From NCBI RefSeq assembly GCF_013401995.1, contig NZ_JACBJI010000002.1:686196-750195 (forward strand): a DNA stretch of 64,000 nt. The letters run 5' to 3'. Both the position numbers and the translations under genes were made by a program. This stretch comes from Flavobacterium agri (GTDB lineage Bacteria; Bacteroidota; Bacteroidia; Flavobacteriales; Flavobacteriaceae). Of this stretch, positions 1 through 9,359 are shown in pieces. Each line of letters starts with the position of its first letter. Within the stretch, counting starts at the first letter, position 1. A model generated the notes under the pieces. The model did not search any database, was not told where the DNA came from, and saw only the letters and a program-made list of their open reading frames with translations.

Positions 1-115
1 CATTTATAGATAGCTTTTTTGCATTTATGGGCATTCCGATTGTGGTTTGGTAGTTAGTCTCCCGACGCTTCGGGAAAAAGCTTTCCATTTATAGATAGCT
101 TTTTACATTTATAGA
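1..115. repeat. Direct repeats around a 16-bp palindrome
   Basis: CATTTATAGATAGCTTTTT occurs at 1-19 and again at 86-104, and a shorter third copy (CATTTATAGA) lies at 106-115. Between the two long copies, at 60-75, is the perfect palindrome TCCCGACGCTTCGGGA. The reverse complement of that palindrome recurs twice near 27.1-27.2 kb beside the tRNA-Leu gene, so it is a dispersed element. No gene is visible here. Confidence 0.75.
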
Positions 116-186
116 CCTTTCTTGAACTCCTTCAAGTTTTTTCGGGTTTACATGGATTTCCTTTGTGTGTATAAAACTTCAATACG

Positions 187-630
187 ATGGAATCAAAAAC
201 AATGCATATCGCCCAATTATTCTTGAGGATTTCGCTTTCGGTTTCTTTCTTTTCGGCTGTCGCGGATCGTTTCGGTTTGTGGGGAAATCCCGGCGAACCT
301 TTCGTAGCTTGGGGAAACTGGGAAAACTTTTTAGCGTATTCGGCTTCCGTAAACAGTTTCATGCCGTCACAAGTACTCGGGATTTTGGCCGTTTCGGCGA
401 CCGCACTCGAAATTGCACTTCCCTTTTTTTTGCTGATCGGATATAAAACCAGGATCGCCGCGGCTACTTCGGGAATTCTGTTGCTCATGTTCGGATTGGC
501 GATGACGTTCGGATTTTCGATCAAAGCACCGTTGGATTATTCCGTATTCACGGCAAGTGCAGGTGCTTTTCTACTTTCGTGTATCAAAGAATACGGGTTA
601 AGCCTCGATAAGATGCGGGCTTCCGAATAA
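187..630 (+). CDS. DoxX-family membrane protein
   Basis: 147-residue integral membrane protein with four hydrophobic segments, at about residues 8-27, 62-83, 90-110 and 117-133. Length and topology match the DoxX/DoxX-like family, and the segment from residue 67 (ATALEIALPFFLLIGY) is typical of it. DoxX relatives are linked to quinone-dependent oxidation or redox stress, but many are uncharacterised and no substrate can be read here. The first ATG of the frame (187) is used; a second Met is codon 6. The gene stands alone before the divergently styled surface protein gene at 765. Confidence 0.8.
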   Translation: MESKTMHIAQLFLRISLSVSFFSAVADRFGLWGNPGEPFVAWGNWENFLAYSASVNSFMPSQVLGILAVSATALEIALPFFLLIGYKTRIAAATSGILLLMFGLAMTFGFSIKAPLDYSVFTASAGAFLLSCIKEYGLSLDKMRASE

Positions 631-764
631 ACGATTTCTGTTTATGGATCGCGTCTGAAAAGCTTGTCAGACGTTAAAATTTAAATTTCAAGGTGGGGTT
701 TTTTGCCACAATTGTGTCTAGTTCGTGAAATCGTGCTTAACTTATTATACACTAAAGGCAGCTT

Positions 765-3494
765 ATGAAAACACCTCTATTTTTTTTATTGTTCTTTTTA
801 TCGGTATTCGGAATCCACGCGCAAGAATGTGAAACGCCGACGGCTTTGCAAATTTCGAACATAACCACAGAATCGGCTTCGTTCGCCTGGACCGCAAACG
901 GTTCCGAAACCCAATGGGAAATCCTCGTGCTTTACGCAGGCGGACCGTTTCCGCTTCCGACGATGGAAGGCGTCATCGTCTCGAACAATCCCGCAACGCT
1001 CACCGGGCTTGAATGTCCCGAAAGTTTCGACGTTTACGTGCGTGCGGTTTGCGCCACTTCGAACAGCGATTGGTCGATGCCGGTGACTTTCTCTACGACG
1101 GGTTGTCCGGGTTCGGTTGGCGATCCTCAAGATTTGTACGCTTGTGCACAAGACGGTACGGCCTGTTTCGACCTTAGTGCGAACGACGAACTCGTTTTGG
1201 GAAGCTCCGAAGCATGGGAAGTCGAAATCACCTATCATACCAGTCAAGCCGATGCCGAAAACGGCGACAATCCGATTCTCGACACGACCCAATATTGCAT
1301 TGCGGAATCTGTAGGTACGCAAACGCTGTACGTTGCGGTGAACGACTTCTTCGCCGGAACGCAAAACATCTATACGTTCGATATTATCGTTTCTACGGTC
1401 AACACAAGCGATTTGCCATTGAGCCCGATTACCCAATGCGATCAGGAAGGAACGGGTACGATCGTTTTCGATTTGACCGTCGCGGCATCCCAACTTGGTT
1501 CAGGCACGCTTACCTATTATACCACGCTGCAAAATGCGATAGGAGAACAAAATGCAATAGCTCAGCCAGCCGCGTATGCGGTCAGTTCGGCGAGTGGCAG
1601 CAGCACCATCTACATACGCGAAGATTACGGAGTTGGCTGTGATTTTGTGTACACGATGCAAATCAACGCGCTTGCCAATTGCGATAATCCCGCGTTCTGC
1701 ATCGGCGCCAATTCGCTGTGTGATGCGTTGGGCGTGCCGTTTGCCAATACGACGGGCGTTGACCAAGCCGAATCCGGAAACGATTACGGTTGCATGGATA
1801 CGACTTACGATCCGACTTGGTTTTACTTTTCGACAAGCGGAGCAGGCAACATCGAACTTTTGATCGAGCAAAGCACCGACATCAATTTTTCCGAAGCCAA
1901 TCTCGACATCGACTTCATCTGCTACGGACCGTTTGCCAATCCTTCGGACGCCTGCACACAACTTACGACCGACAAAATCGTCGATTGCAGTTATTCGGCC
2001 TCGTTGTCAGAAGTCGTATCTATCCCAAATACGCAGCCCGGTCAGTATTATCTGATCATGGCATCGAATTACGACGGTGTTCCCGGTTATATCCGCGTTT
2101 CCGAGACGAACAACAGTCAAGGCGAGATCAATTGTACTGGATTGCGTTTGAACGCGTTTTTGGACGCGAACGGAAACGGTACGAAAGAAGCTTCCGAAGC
2201 GAATTTCAACCTGGGTCAATTCCACTACGAAAAGAACGGGAACGGAATCGTGCACAACATCACGTCACCGACGGGCATCCATCGCATTTACGACACCAAT
2301 ACGTCGAATGCCTACGATCTGAATTACACCGTGAATTCCGAATATGCATCGTATTACAACCTCACGACGAATTCGTATGCCGATGTCAGTGCGGTCGAAG
2401 GCGCCGGATTACAGGATTATCCGTTTCCGGTCACGATCGCACAAGTTTATAACGACGTGGCCGTGACGATTGTTCCGAATGAAGAGCCGCGTCCGGGTTT
2501 TACGTACGACAACACGATCCGATACACGAATTCAGGAAATCAACCCGTGGCTTCGGGAACGCTTACATTTACGCATGATGCGGCGGTTTCGATCGTTTCC
2601 GTTTCCCAATCGGGTATCGTAAACACGCCCAACGGATTCACATATGTGTTCACAAACTTGCAACCTTTCGAAACGCGTGAAATTACCGTGACGATGCAAA
2701 TCCCTACGATTCCGACCGTCAATTTGGACGACTTATTGACCAATACGGTCTCGATTGCCGGAGTTTCGGGCGAGGTCACTACAGAAAATAACACGTCCAC
2801 TTCGGCCCAGATCGTCATCGGTTCCTACGATCCGAACGATAAAATGGAAGCCCGCGGCCCGCAAATCCTGCATTCGTCATTCACGTCTGACGATTATCTG
2901 TATTACACGATCCGATTTGAGAACACGGGAACGGCAAGCGCCATAAACATTCACGTAGACGATACGCTCGATGCACAGCTCGACGCCGAAACATTGCGTA
3001 TGGTGAGCGCGAGCCACAATTATACGTTGGATCGCGTCGGAAGCCAGTTGCGTTGGCGATTCGAAAATATTTTGCTGCAACCGTCTGTAGAAGGTTCTTC
3101 GGTAGGACACGGCTACATCACGTTCAAAGTCAAGCCGAATCCCGGTTATGCAGTCGGCGACGTAATTTCGAACACCGCCCATATTTATTTCGATTTCAAT
3201 CCCGCGATCGTGACCAATACGTTCACCTCGACTTTCGTTTCCCAATTGCAGGTCGATGAGTTCAAACAGCAGACACTCGTCGTCTATCCGAATCCCGTAG
3301 ACGATTACGTGACGTTTTCGTTCAACGACAATTCCGACATCGAAACGATTATCATTTACGACGTAACGGGCAAACGTCTTTTGCAGACTTCAAACAATAC
3401 GATCGATTTGTCTTCGGCCGCTCCGGGATTGTATTTCGCCGATGTGCTCACGCGCGACAAAATCAAGTTTACACGCAAACTCGTGGTAAAATAA
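765..3494 (+). CDS. T9SS-secreted surface protein, paralogue A
   Basis: 909 residues. A signal peptide (about 1-19, ending IHAQ) leads into a fibronectin type III module (20-110). Cys-rich adhesin-like modules follow to about 310, including a CDQEGTGTIVFDL unit. Next is a PPC-like beta module to about 450, then an SdrD-B-like start (FLDANGNGTKEASE). The long C-terminal half is shared with four other genes in the window (YDPNDKMEA, DDYLYYTIRFENTGTA, NTAHIYFDFNPAIVTN). The protein ends in a type A T9SS sorting domain (YPNPVDDY ... KFTRKLVVK). It is probably exported and anchored or released at the surface; ligand unknown. The DANGNG stretch may bind calcium, by inference. Confidence 0.9.
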   Translation: MKTPLFFLLFFLSVFGIHAQECETPTALQISNITTESASFAWTANGSETQWEILVLYAGGPFPLPTMEGVIVSNNPATLTGLECPESFDVYVRAVCATSNSDWSMPVTFSTTGCPGSVGDPQDLYACAQDGTACFDLSANDELVLGSSEAWEVEITYHTSQADAENGDNPILDTTQYCIAESVGTQTLYVAVNDFFAGTQNIYTFDIIVSTVNTSDLPLSPITQCDQEGTGTIVFDLTVAASQLGSGTLTYYTTLQNAIGEQNAIAQPAAYAVSSASGSSTIYIREDYGVGCDFVYTMQINALANCDNPAFCIGANSLCDALGVPFANTTGVDQAESGNDYGCMDTTYDPTWFYFSTSGAGNIELLIEQSTDINFSEANLDIDFICYGPFANPSDACTQLTTDKIVDCSYSASLSEVVSIPNTQPGQYYLIMASNYDGVPGYIRVSETNNSQGEINCTGLRLNAFLDANGNGTKEASEANFNLGQFHYEKNGNGIVHNITSPTGIHRIYDTNTSNAYDLNYTVNSEYASYYNLTTNSYADVSAVEGAGLQDYPFPVTIAQVYNDVAVTIVPNEEPRPGFTYDNTIRYTNSGNQPVASGTLTFTHDAAVSIVSVSQSGIVNTPNGFTYVFTNLQPFETREITVTMQIPTIPTVNLDDLLTNTVSIAGVSGEVTTENNTSTSAQIVIGSYDPNDKMEARGPQILHSSFTSDDYLYYTIRFENTGTASAINIHVDDTLDAQLDAETLRMVSASHNYTLDRVGSQLRWRFENILLQPSVEGSSVGHGYITFKVKPNPGYAVGDVISNTAHIYFDFNPAIVTNTFTSTFVSQLQVDEFKQQTLVVYPNPVDDYVTFSFNDNSDIETIIIYDVTGKRLLQTSNNTIDLSSAAPGLYFADVLTRDKIKFTRKLVVK

Positions 3495-3521
3495 ACCTGT
3501 AATCTAATTGTTTACGAATAA

Positions 3522-3550
3522 AAAAGCCTTCCGTTTTGTGGAAGGCTTTT
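3522..3550. terminator. Bidirectional intrinsic terminator
   Basis: An 11-bp perfect stem AAAAGCCTTCC / GGAAGGCTTTT with a 7-nt loop lies between the convergent genes ending at 3494 (+) and 3557 (-). A/T runs on both sides let it serve either strand. Confidence 0.85.
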
Positions 3551-3556
3551 GTTTTA

Positions 3557-6500
3557 TCATCGCTTTATCACGCGCAAGGTCTTCGAATGGATTCCTTGTA
3601 AAACTGAAACCGTGTAAACGCCCGACGGCAGGTTTTTACCCCATTCGAGGTTTTCGATTTCGTCGGCCGCTACGGTTTGGGCCGCGATCAATCGTCCCGT
3701 CGTGTCGTATATTTTGACTTCGACGGCTTTCGCTTCCGCGGATTCCAAATCCAAACGGAAGTCGTTGCTATACGGGTTCGGATACGCCAAAACAGAAAAT
3801 TCCGTTTCAAGCGCAATCGGTTTCTCGTCTGTCGCAATCTGTCGTGCCGCGCCAGGAGCGGTTATCGTGCAACTTTCCCCAAAAGGCGACCAACTTCCGG
3901 CAGTATTTACGGCAACTCTCACGGCATATTCGGCCGAAGGCGTAAAATTCGGCACCAAATGGAACGTAAACCAGTTTTGCGTGCGGTCGATCACCGTGGT
4001 TTCGAAATTGCCCGAACTCATGTTCGTAACCTCGAAACGATACGAACTTGCATGAGATACGCTCGAGGTCGCGATAAGCGTCCCGGCCGAATTGATCACG
4101 GCGTTGCAATCGATCAACATCGGTACGGTCGGGCTTGAGATAGTGCAGGCCGAACCGTAATTCGAGAACGAACCGTTGGTTTTTACCGCGACTTCCACCT
4201 GATACGTCGTGCCGTAATTGTATCGCGCGAGCATCGTGAGCGAAAACCAATGTTGGTTGCGATCGAGAACCTGGACGGCATTTGCGCCAACCGGATCGGT
4301 GAGATTCGTCACCCGGAAGCGATATTGGGTCACGCCCGCAAGACTCGTCGTCGCGATCAACGTGCTCAACGAAGCCAGGCTTGTGTTGCATTGAGACGGA
4401 TCGATTGCACCGGATCCGCCCGGATCCAAAATTGCCGGAGTCGAAATCTGGCAACTCGGTCCGTAATAATTAAGCCAGATACCGTTCCTTTTGAGCATGA
4501 CCGAAATCGTATACGTCGCCGCATAATCGTAATTAGGCAATTGGGTAAGCTGGAAATTCGGCACGTTGCGGTCGATGGTCTGTTCCGAAAGGTCGCTATT
4601 GTTTACGACTTTAAAGCGATAACCGTTCACGGGCGAACCATGACTCACCGCTCCTATAAGCGTTCCGATGGACGAAAGCGTCGTGCCGCATTGAGAAGGC
4701 AAAACCTGTGAAAAAACCTGGCTGCCGTCGTCTATCGTGCCGTTGCAGTCTTCGTCTATGCCGTTGTACGCGATTTCGGTTGAACCGGGATGAACGCTTG
4801 CCGAAGAATCGTCGCAATCGGTATTGTCCAAAACAAAATTTTCTGGCTGTATACACGAGGTGACAGACGAGGTCGCGTCCCCGAAACCGTCGGCATCCGT
4901 ATCGGCGTAATAAGTGTTTTCCTCGCAACCGACCGTATTGACCCAAAAACCGCCGAACCCCGTCGTTTCAAAAGACACTTCCCATCGGTTCTGTGACGCA
5001 TTCCATATAATATGGGAATCTTCGGGATTTATCGAGATTTCTGGCTCGACATACGAATTCGGTAGGCCTGTAGTATCAGAAGACTGGCCTTTCCTGTGGC
5101 CGATGCGCAGGTTCGAAATGCCTTGCGAATCTGAAGGGTTTTGTGGCAAAAGGCTTGACGGGGTTGGCATCTGTAAATTGAAACTGTCAAAATCGGCTTG
5201 AGAAAAATACAAGGTCACTTTACCCGTAGCCGTATCCGGATTCAGGCTTGGCTTGATTTCATGATGCCTTCGAGAAATACCAGCGGGCTCGTCGGATTCG
5301 ATCCATTGTTTGATCACCACCGTACCCGAAACAGGATTGGCGCCCGTGGCATCGAGGCTCGCCAGTAATTTGTTGAAAAGGTTGCAATGGCAACTTTCCG
5401 TACCAGCCTGCGTCTCCACGTTGAAGGTCTGGGAAGTATAAGCTTGTGTCTCGATCGCATTGGTTTTGGCACAATTGCCCAAAGCCCAAAGTTCGGCCGA
5501 ATAAAAAATGTAAGGCGATGTAGAGAAATAATCCCTTTGGAAAAAGATCTTGCTTCCGGTAGAAACGAAAGGACCTCCTTCGATGTTTTGATCGGAGAGC
5601 AGGACGGTGCCGGCTTCGGTTCCATCCGTTTTCCAAAGCGAGCGATTCGTCCCCGCCGGATTCAAAGCCGTAAAATGCAATTCGCCGTTGTGTACGAACA
5701 AAGCACCCGCGTTTGAACTACCGGGACCGACTACGATTTCTTTGACTATCGAAGTGATGGTGCCATCTGTTTTGTACAATTCCTGGCCGTTCGTTGGATT
5801 GGTTGCCGTAAAATACACATTGCCTCCAAATGTCATGAGACCGGTAGGAGAGCTGCTTCCCGAAGGATTGATGTCGGCGAAAAGGACAGTTCCTGCTGTA
5901 GTTCCGTCGGTGCGCCAAAGTTCCTGGTTGTTTGAAGAGGAAGTAGCGTTGAAGTACATGTAGTTGCCCAAAACGGCATACTCATAACCAATACCGCCTG
6001 TTGAGCCGGGCCAAATATCTTTCAGTAATATTGTACCTGATGCTGTCCCGTCGCTCTTCCAGAGTTCCATACCGTTGCCGGGATATGAATTCACGAAATA
6101 GAGTGCACCGTTGAAAGCCCTGAATTCGCTTGGTTCTGAATATTCGGTAGGCGAGACGAGTTTGATAAAAACCGTTCCGGCGGTCGTGCCGTCGCTTTTC
6201 CATAACTCGCTTCTGTAGCTATCGGTGTCCGAATAGACGCTGAAGTACAACGTGTTTCCCACCACCGTCAGGTTTTTTGGGGAAGAACCGGTCCAGCCGG
6301 CTTCTATGTCTTTTACAAGGGAAGTTCCGGCAGGAGTTCCGTCGCTTTTCCACAATTCTTCGCCATCGCCTGCAGTTGCCTGAAAATACATCAGGTTGTT
6401 GTAAATCGCAAATTCCTGAGGGTTTGAGCTGCCACCGCCGACAGAAATATCCACCGCCATCACGGTCCCAGCTTCGGTTCCGTCGGTTTTCCATAACTCG

Positions 6501-8065
6501 ATGCCGTGCGTGTCGTTAGCGGCAGAGAAATACAGCATGCCGTTGTATGGCACGAATCGGGAAGGGTAGGGAGTCGAACCATACATTCCTGGATAAATGT
6601 CTTTCAGCAATACGGTTCCGGCTTCTGTGCCGTCAGATTTCCAGACTTCGAAACCGTGTACACCGTCATCGGCCCAAAAATACGACGCCCCATTGAAGGC
6701 AACCATTTCCATAATATTCGATCCCGAGGAATCCTGGTAGATGTCTTTCACTATTTTGGTGCCGACAGCCGTTCCGTCGGTTTTCCAGAGTTCGATGCCT
6801 TGGCCGCCGTCGGCCGCAAAAATCATCTGGCCGTTCCAAGCGCTCAGGAAAGCAGGATTTGAAGAAGCTCCTGGGTTGATATCCTTGACAACGACGGTTC
6901 CTGCCGTTGTGCCGTCGGAAGTCCACAACTCGCGGTCGTTTGCGCCTCCAAGAGCCGAGAAATACAGTGTCCCGTTTATGATTTTCATATTTTGTGGATC
7001 AGAAGAAGGCGCTCCCGAGTAGATGTTGCTCACCATAACGGTTCCGGTCTCCGTGCCGTCCGATTTCCAGAGTTCCCTGCCGTCCGAGGCGTTATCCGCA
7101 GAAAAGTAAAGCAAGCCGTTCCTTTCGATAAAATTGCCTGGATTTGACCCTAAAGAGCCGGGCCGTATGTCTTTTACGAGAACGGTTCCCGCTGGCGTTC
7201 CGTCGCTTTTCCATAATTCGCCACCGTATATGGGGTGGTTACTGCTTCCCGAAAAATACACTACACCGCCCGCAGCAGCGATATTGGGATACACGGAATT
7301 CCCGCTCGTATAAAGGTCGGTGAGCATGACCGTTCCTGCTTCTGTTCCGTCCGATTTCCAGAGCTCGTTTCCGTGGGTCGCGTCGGCAGCGCCAAAAAAC
7401 AAAGTACTGCCCAGAACCGTAAGAGAGAAAGGGCCTGACCCTGAAGTCCCGGGATTGATGTCCTTGACCAGTAGTGTTCCCGCTGGCGTTCCGTCGGTTT
7501 TCCAGAGTTCGTTTCCGTAAGGGCTTTTGGTGCAGGCAAAATATATAATGGAATCGATGATCGTAAACATGGAGAAAGTCGTCCCGTCGAGCAAAAGGGT
7601 GGTTCCCGCTTCTGTTCCATCGCTTTTCCACAGCCCGTTCGAGGTCGAGAAAATAAGGTTTCCGCCAAATTCCTTGAAATTGGCCATGTCGCTCGGCATC
7701 GATTTTACAAGGACCGTTCCTGCCGTAGTCCCGTCGGTTTTCCAAAGTTCGGTGGTGTTGGCCGAGAAAAATACGGTATTTCCCACTTTAGTGAGGTTCT
7801 TCGGATCGGAGGAAGTCGCTCCTGCGGCGATTTCCTTGAGCAAGGTCGTACCCCAAGATGTACCGTTGCTTTTCCAGAGTTCGGTTCCGGAGGTATACGT
7901 TTTGGCAGAGAAGTACACGTTTCCGCCCATTTCCGTGATGTACTGCGGATTGCCGGTATAAGAAACGTATGCCGTTGAATTGATGTCCTTGACCATGTAA
8001 GGAACTTGCGCGATCGCGGTTACCGATACCAGCATAACCGACCAAAATTGTAGAAGTCGTTTCAT
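3557..8065 (-). CDS. ELWxxDGT-repeat T9SS surface protein with MopE-like metal-binding motif
   Basis: 1502 residues. A signal peptide (about 1-19) is followed by 17 recognisable repeats of the form ELWKSDGTxAGT, spaced about 45-60 residues apart over the first ~900 residues. These repeats are typical of beta-propeller-like surface proteins. Next is a putative metal-binding stretch (YYADTDADGFGDA ... DNTDCDDSSASVHPGSTEI ... GIDEDCNGTIDDG). Three tandem modules of about 85 residues follow, each starting near a Cys (PSQCGTTLSS, PSQCNTSLAS, LIDCNAVINS). The protein ends with a type A T9SS sorting domain (VLAYPNPYSNDF ... SKTLRVIKR). The 247-bp region upstream, to the stop of the metallopeptidase gene, shows no gene. 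Ligand unknown. Confidence 0.9.
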   Translation of the reverse strand: MKRLLQFWSVMLVSVTAIAQVPYMVKDINSTAYVSYTGNPQYITEMGGNVYFSAKTYTSGTELWKSNGTSWGTTLLKEIAAGATSSDPKNLTKVGNTVFFSANTTELWKTDGTTAGTVLVKSMPSDMANFKEFGGNLIFSTSNGLWKSDGTEAGTTLLLDGTTFSMFTIIDSIIYFACTKSPYGNELWKTDGTPAGTLLVKDINPGTSGSGPFSLTVLGSTLFFGAADATHGNELWKSDGTEAGTVMLTDLYTSGNSVYPNIAAAGGVVYFSGSSNHPIYGGELWKSDGTPAGTVLVKDIRPGSLGSNPGNFIERNGLLYFSADNASDGRELWKSDGTETGTVMVSNIYSGAPSSDPQNMKIINGTLYFSALGGANDRELWTSDGTTAGTVVVKDINPGASSNPAFLSAWNGQMIFAADGGQGIELWKTDGTAVGTKIVKDIYQDSSGSNIMEMVAFNGASYFWADDGVHGFEVWKSDGTEAGTVLLKDIYPGMYGSTPYPSRFVPYNGMLYFSAANDTHGIELWKTDGTEAGTVMAVDISVGGGSSNPQEFAIYNNLMYFQATAGDGEELWKSDGTPAGTSLVKDIEAGWTGSSPKNLTVVGNTLYFSVYSDTDSYRSELWKSDGTTAGTVFIKLVSPTEYSEPSEFRAFNGALYFVNSYPGNGMELWKSDGTASGTILLKDIWPGSTGGIGYEYAVLGNYMYFNATSSSNNQELWRTDGTTAGTVLFADINPSGSSSPTGLMTFGGNVYFTATNPTNGQELYKTDGTITSIVKEIVVGPGSSNAGALFVHNGELHFTALNPAGTNRSLWKTDGTEAGTVLLSDQNIEGGPFVSTGSKIFFQRDYFSTSPYIFYSAELWALGNCAKTNAIETQAYTSQTFNVETQAGTESCHCNLFNKLLASLDATGANPVSGTVVIKQWIESDEPAGISRRHHEIKPSLNPDTATGKVTLYFSQADFDSFNLQMPTPSSLLPQNPSDSQGISNLRIGHRKGQSSDTTGLPNSYVEPEISINPEDSHIIWNASQNRWEVSFETTGFGGFWVNTVGCEENTYYADTDADGFGDATSSVTSCIQPENFVLDNTDCDDSSASVHPGSTEIAYNGIDEDCNGTIDDGSQVFSQVLPSQCGTTLSSIGTLIGAVSHGSPVNGYRFKVVNNSDLSEQTIDRNVPNFQLTQLPNYDYAATYTISVMLKRNGIWLNYYGPSCQISTPAILDPGGSGAIDPSQCNTSLASLSTLIATTSLAGVTQYRFRVTNLTDPVGANAVQVLDRNQHWFSLTMLARYNYGTTYQVEVAVKTNGSFSNYGSACTISSPTVPMLIDCNAVINSAGTLIATSSVSHASSYRFEVTNMSSGNFETTVIDRTQNWFTFHLVPNFTPSAEYAVRVAVNTAGSWSPFGESCTITAPGAARQIATDEKPIALETEFSVLAYPNPYSNDFRLDLESAEAKAVEVKIYDTTGRLIAAQTVAADEIENLEWGKNLPSGVYTVSVLQGIHSKTLRVIKR

Positions 8066-8312
8066 AAGTTGTTGTTTTTGTTAGCAATAAGGAATGGACG
8101 CTGTTTCCCAAATCGAGAAAAGCAGTGTAAAAGTCTGATGAAAGGAAGCGCCCGAACTCAAAAGCACGAATCAAAGGACATGTCGTGAGGCGCAGGATTA
8201 AAAATGCGATGGAAATTGATCGAAATATACTGTTTTTCTGTCAGTTGTCAAAATGAAACTGATTTCTAAAACGTTAATTTACAGATGGGTATCTGTCGGA
8301 AGAGGAAGTGAA

Positions 8313-9245
8313 TCAAAACTCGTGCTTGCGGATCGTTCCGACGCGTTTTCCGACGCCGTTTTCAATTCCGCCACCGGTCGCGATGTACAGATAATTGTAG
8401 TTTTTGTCGGAAATCATGAGTTTGTAGCCTCTTTTGTTCGATTCGGAAAGGTTGCCGATGAGGTAAAATCCGTCTTGTTCCACATTGATGAGATGGCCTT
8501 GGTCTGTGATGTAATAGACGCCGTCATCTGAAGTGAAACTCACGTCGAATGCGATGCGGCGTTCTTCGATCACAGGTTGTTCGACTTCTCTTTTCACGAC
8601 GACGGGACGCTCGACATTTCGGCGAGAATCGGCGTTTTTCGAAACCGTACCGTCTTGTCCGTTGGCGGTATTCCAGCCCAAGGCGATGGCGCGCAACCTG
8701 TCCGATTTTGCCGGATGCGTGTGTGAAGCGCGTTGTGAAGCCGCTACGGCCATCGCAGCCTGTGATTCCTTAAGCGATGCGCCCATTTTGTTGAGTACGA
8801 AACCCGAGAATTCGTCGGCTTCGAGTTCGGTGTCGGGACGGCTGCCGTCGCTGTCGAGCGTATGTCCGTTCAAATGGTGTCCGATCTCGTGCGCCAGAAT
8901 GCTGATTCCGGCCCAATACGTTCCCGAAGCCGTGTTGATGTCGTCCATAAATTCGGCATTGTATAAAATATAGCGTTTGGAATCGAGCACTACGGCGGCC
9001 GCATTGGGAACGTTGGCTTCGCGTATTTCGAAATTCGGACGCAATCCGATAACGGAAATAATACCGTTGATGACTTTTTTGGCGTGTTCGCTGGCCGGAT
9101 ACATCTTGATCTCATGCGACACATCCTCTCCGTAATAACTGCAAGGTTCGTAATATGAAGCAGTTTGGTTTTGGGACGAAACGCTGCCGAAAAGCAACAA
9201 TAAGATCGGCACGAAAAATAGTTGGGAAAGTCTTGTCGGGGCCAT
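8313..9245 (-). CDS. M48-like secreted zinc metallopeptidase
   Basis: 310 residues from the ATG at 9245; a TTG three codons upstream is less likely. The signal peptide is about 1-24. The zinc site HEIGHHLNGH is at 119-128, and the third ligand is probably the Glu in TELEADEFSGF (about 139-150), as in M48-type gluzincins. Unlike HtpX/Ste24 there is no cluster of transmembrane helices, so this is the soluble periplasmic or secreted type. A linker with Arg and Val (about 200-230) is followed by a small C-terminal beta domain. The ACAGAT/ATCTGT palindrome just beyond the stop (8281-8296) may help end transcription. Confidence 0.85.
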   Translation of the reverse strand: MAPTRLSQLFFVPILLLLFGSVSSQNQTASYYEPCSYYGEDVSHEIKMYPASEHAKKVINGIISVIGLRPNFEIREANVPNAAAVVLDSKRYILYNAEFMDDINTASGTYWAGISILAHEIGHHLNGHTLDSDGSRPDTELEADEFSGFVLNKMGASLKESQAAMAVAASQRASHTHPAKSDRLRAIALGWNTANGQDGTVSKNADSRRNVERPVVVKREVEQPVIEERRIAFDVSFTSDDGVYYITDQGHLINVEQDGFYLIGNLSESNKRGYKLMISDKNYNYLYIATGGGIENGVGKRVGTIRKHEF

Positions 9246-9359
9246 GTCCTGCAATTTGGGTTCCTATTAAAACAAAAAACATCCGATTTTAGTATCCGCC
9301 TTAAGAAGTTTCCGACAGTCTGTTAAATTGTGCTATATTCGTCACACAAACAACGCCTT

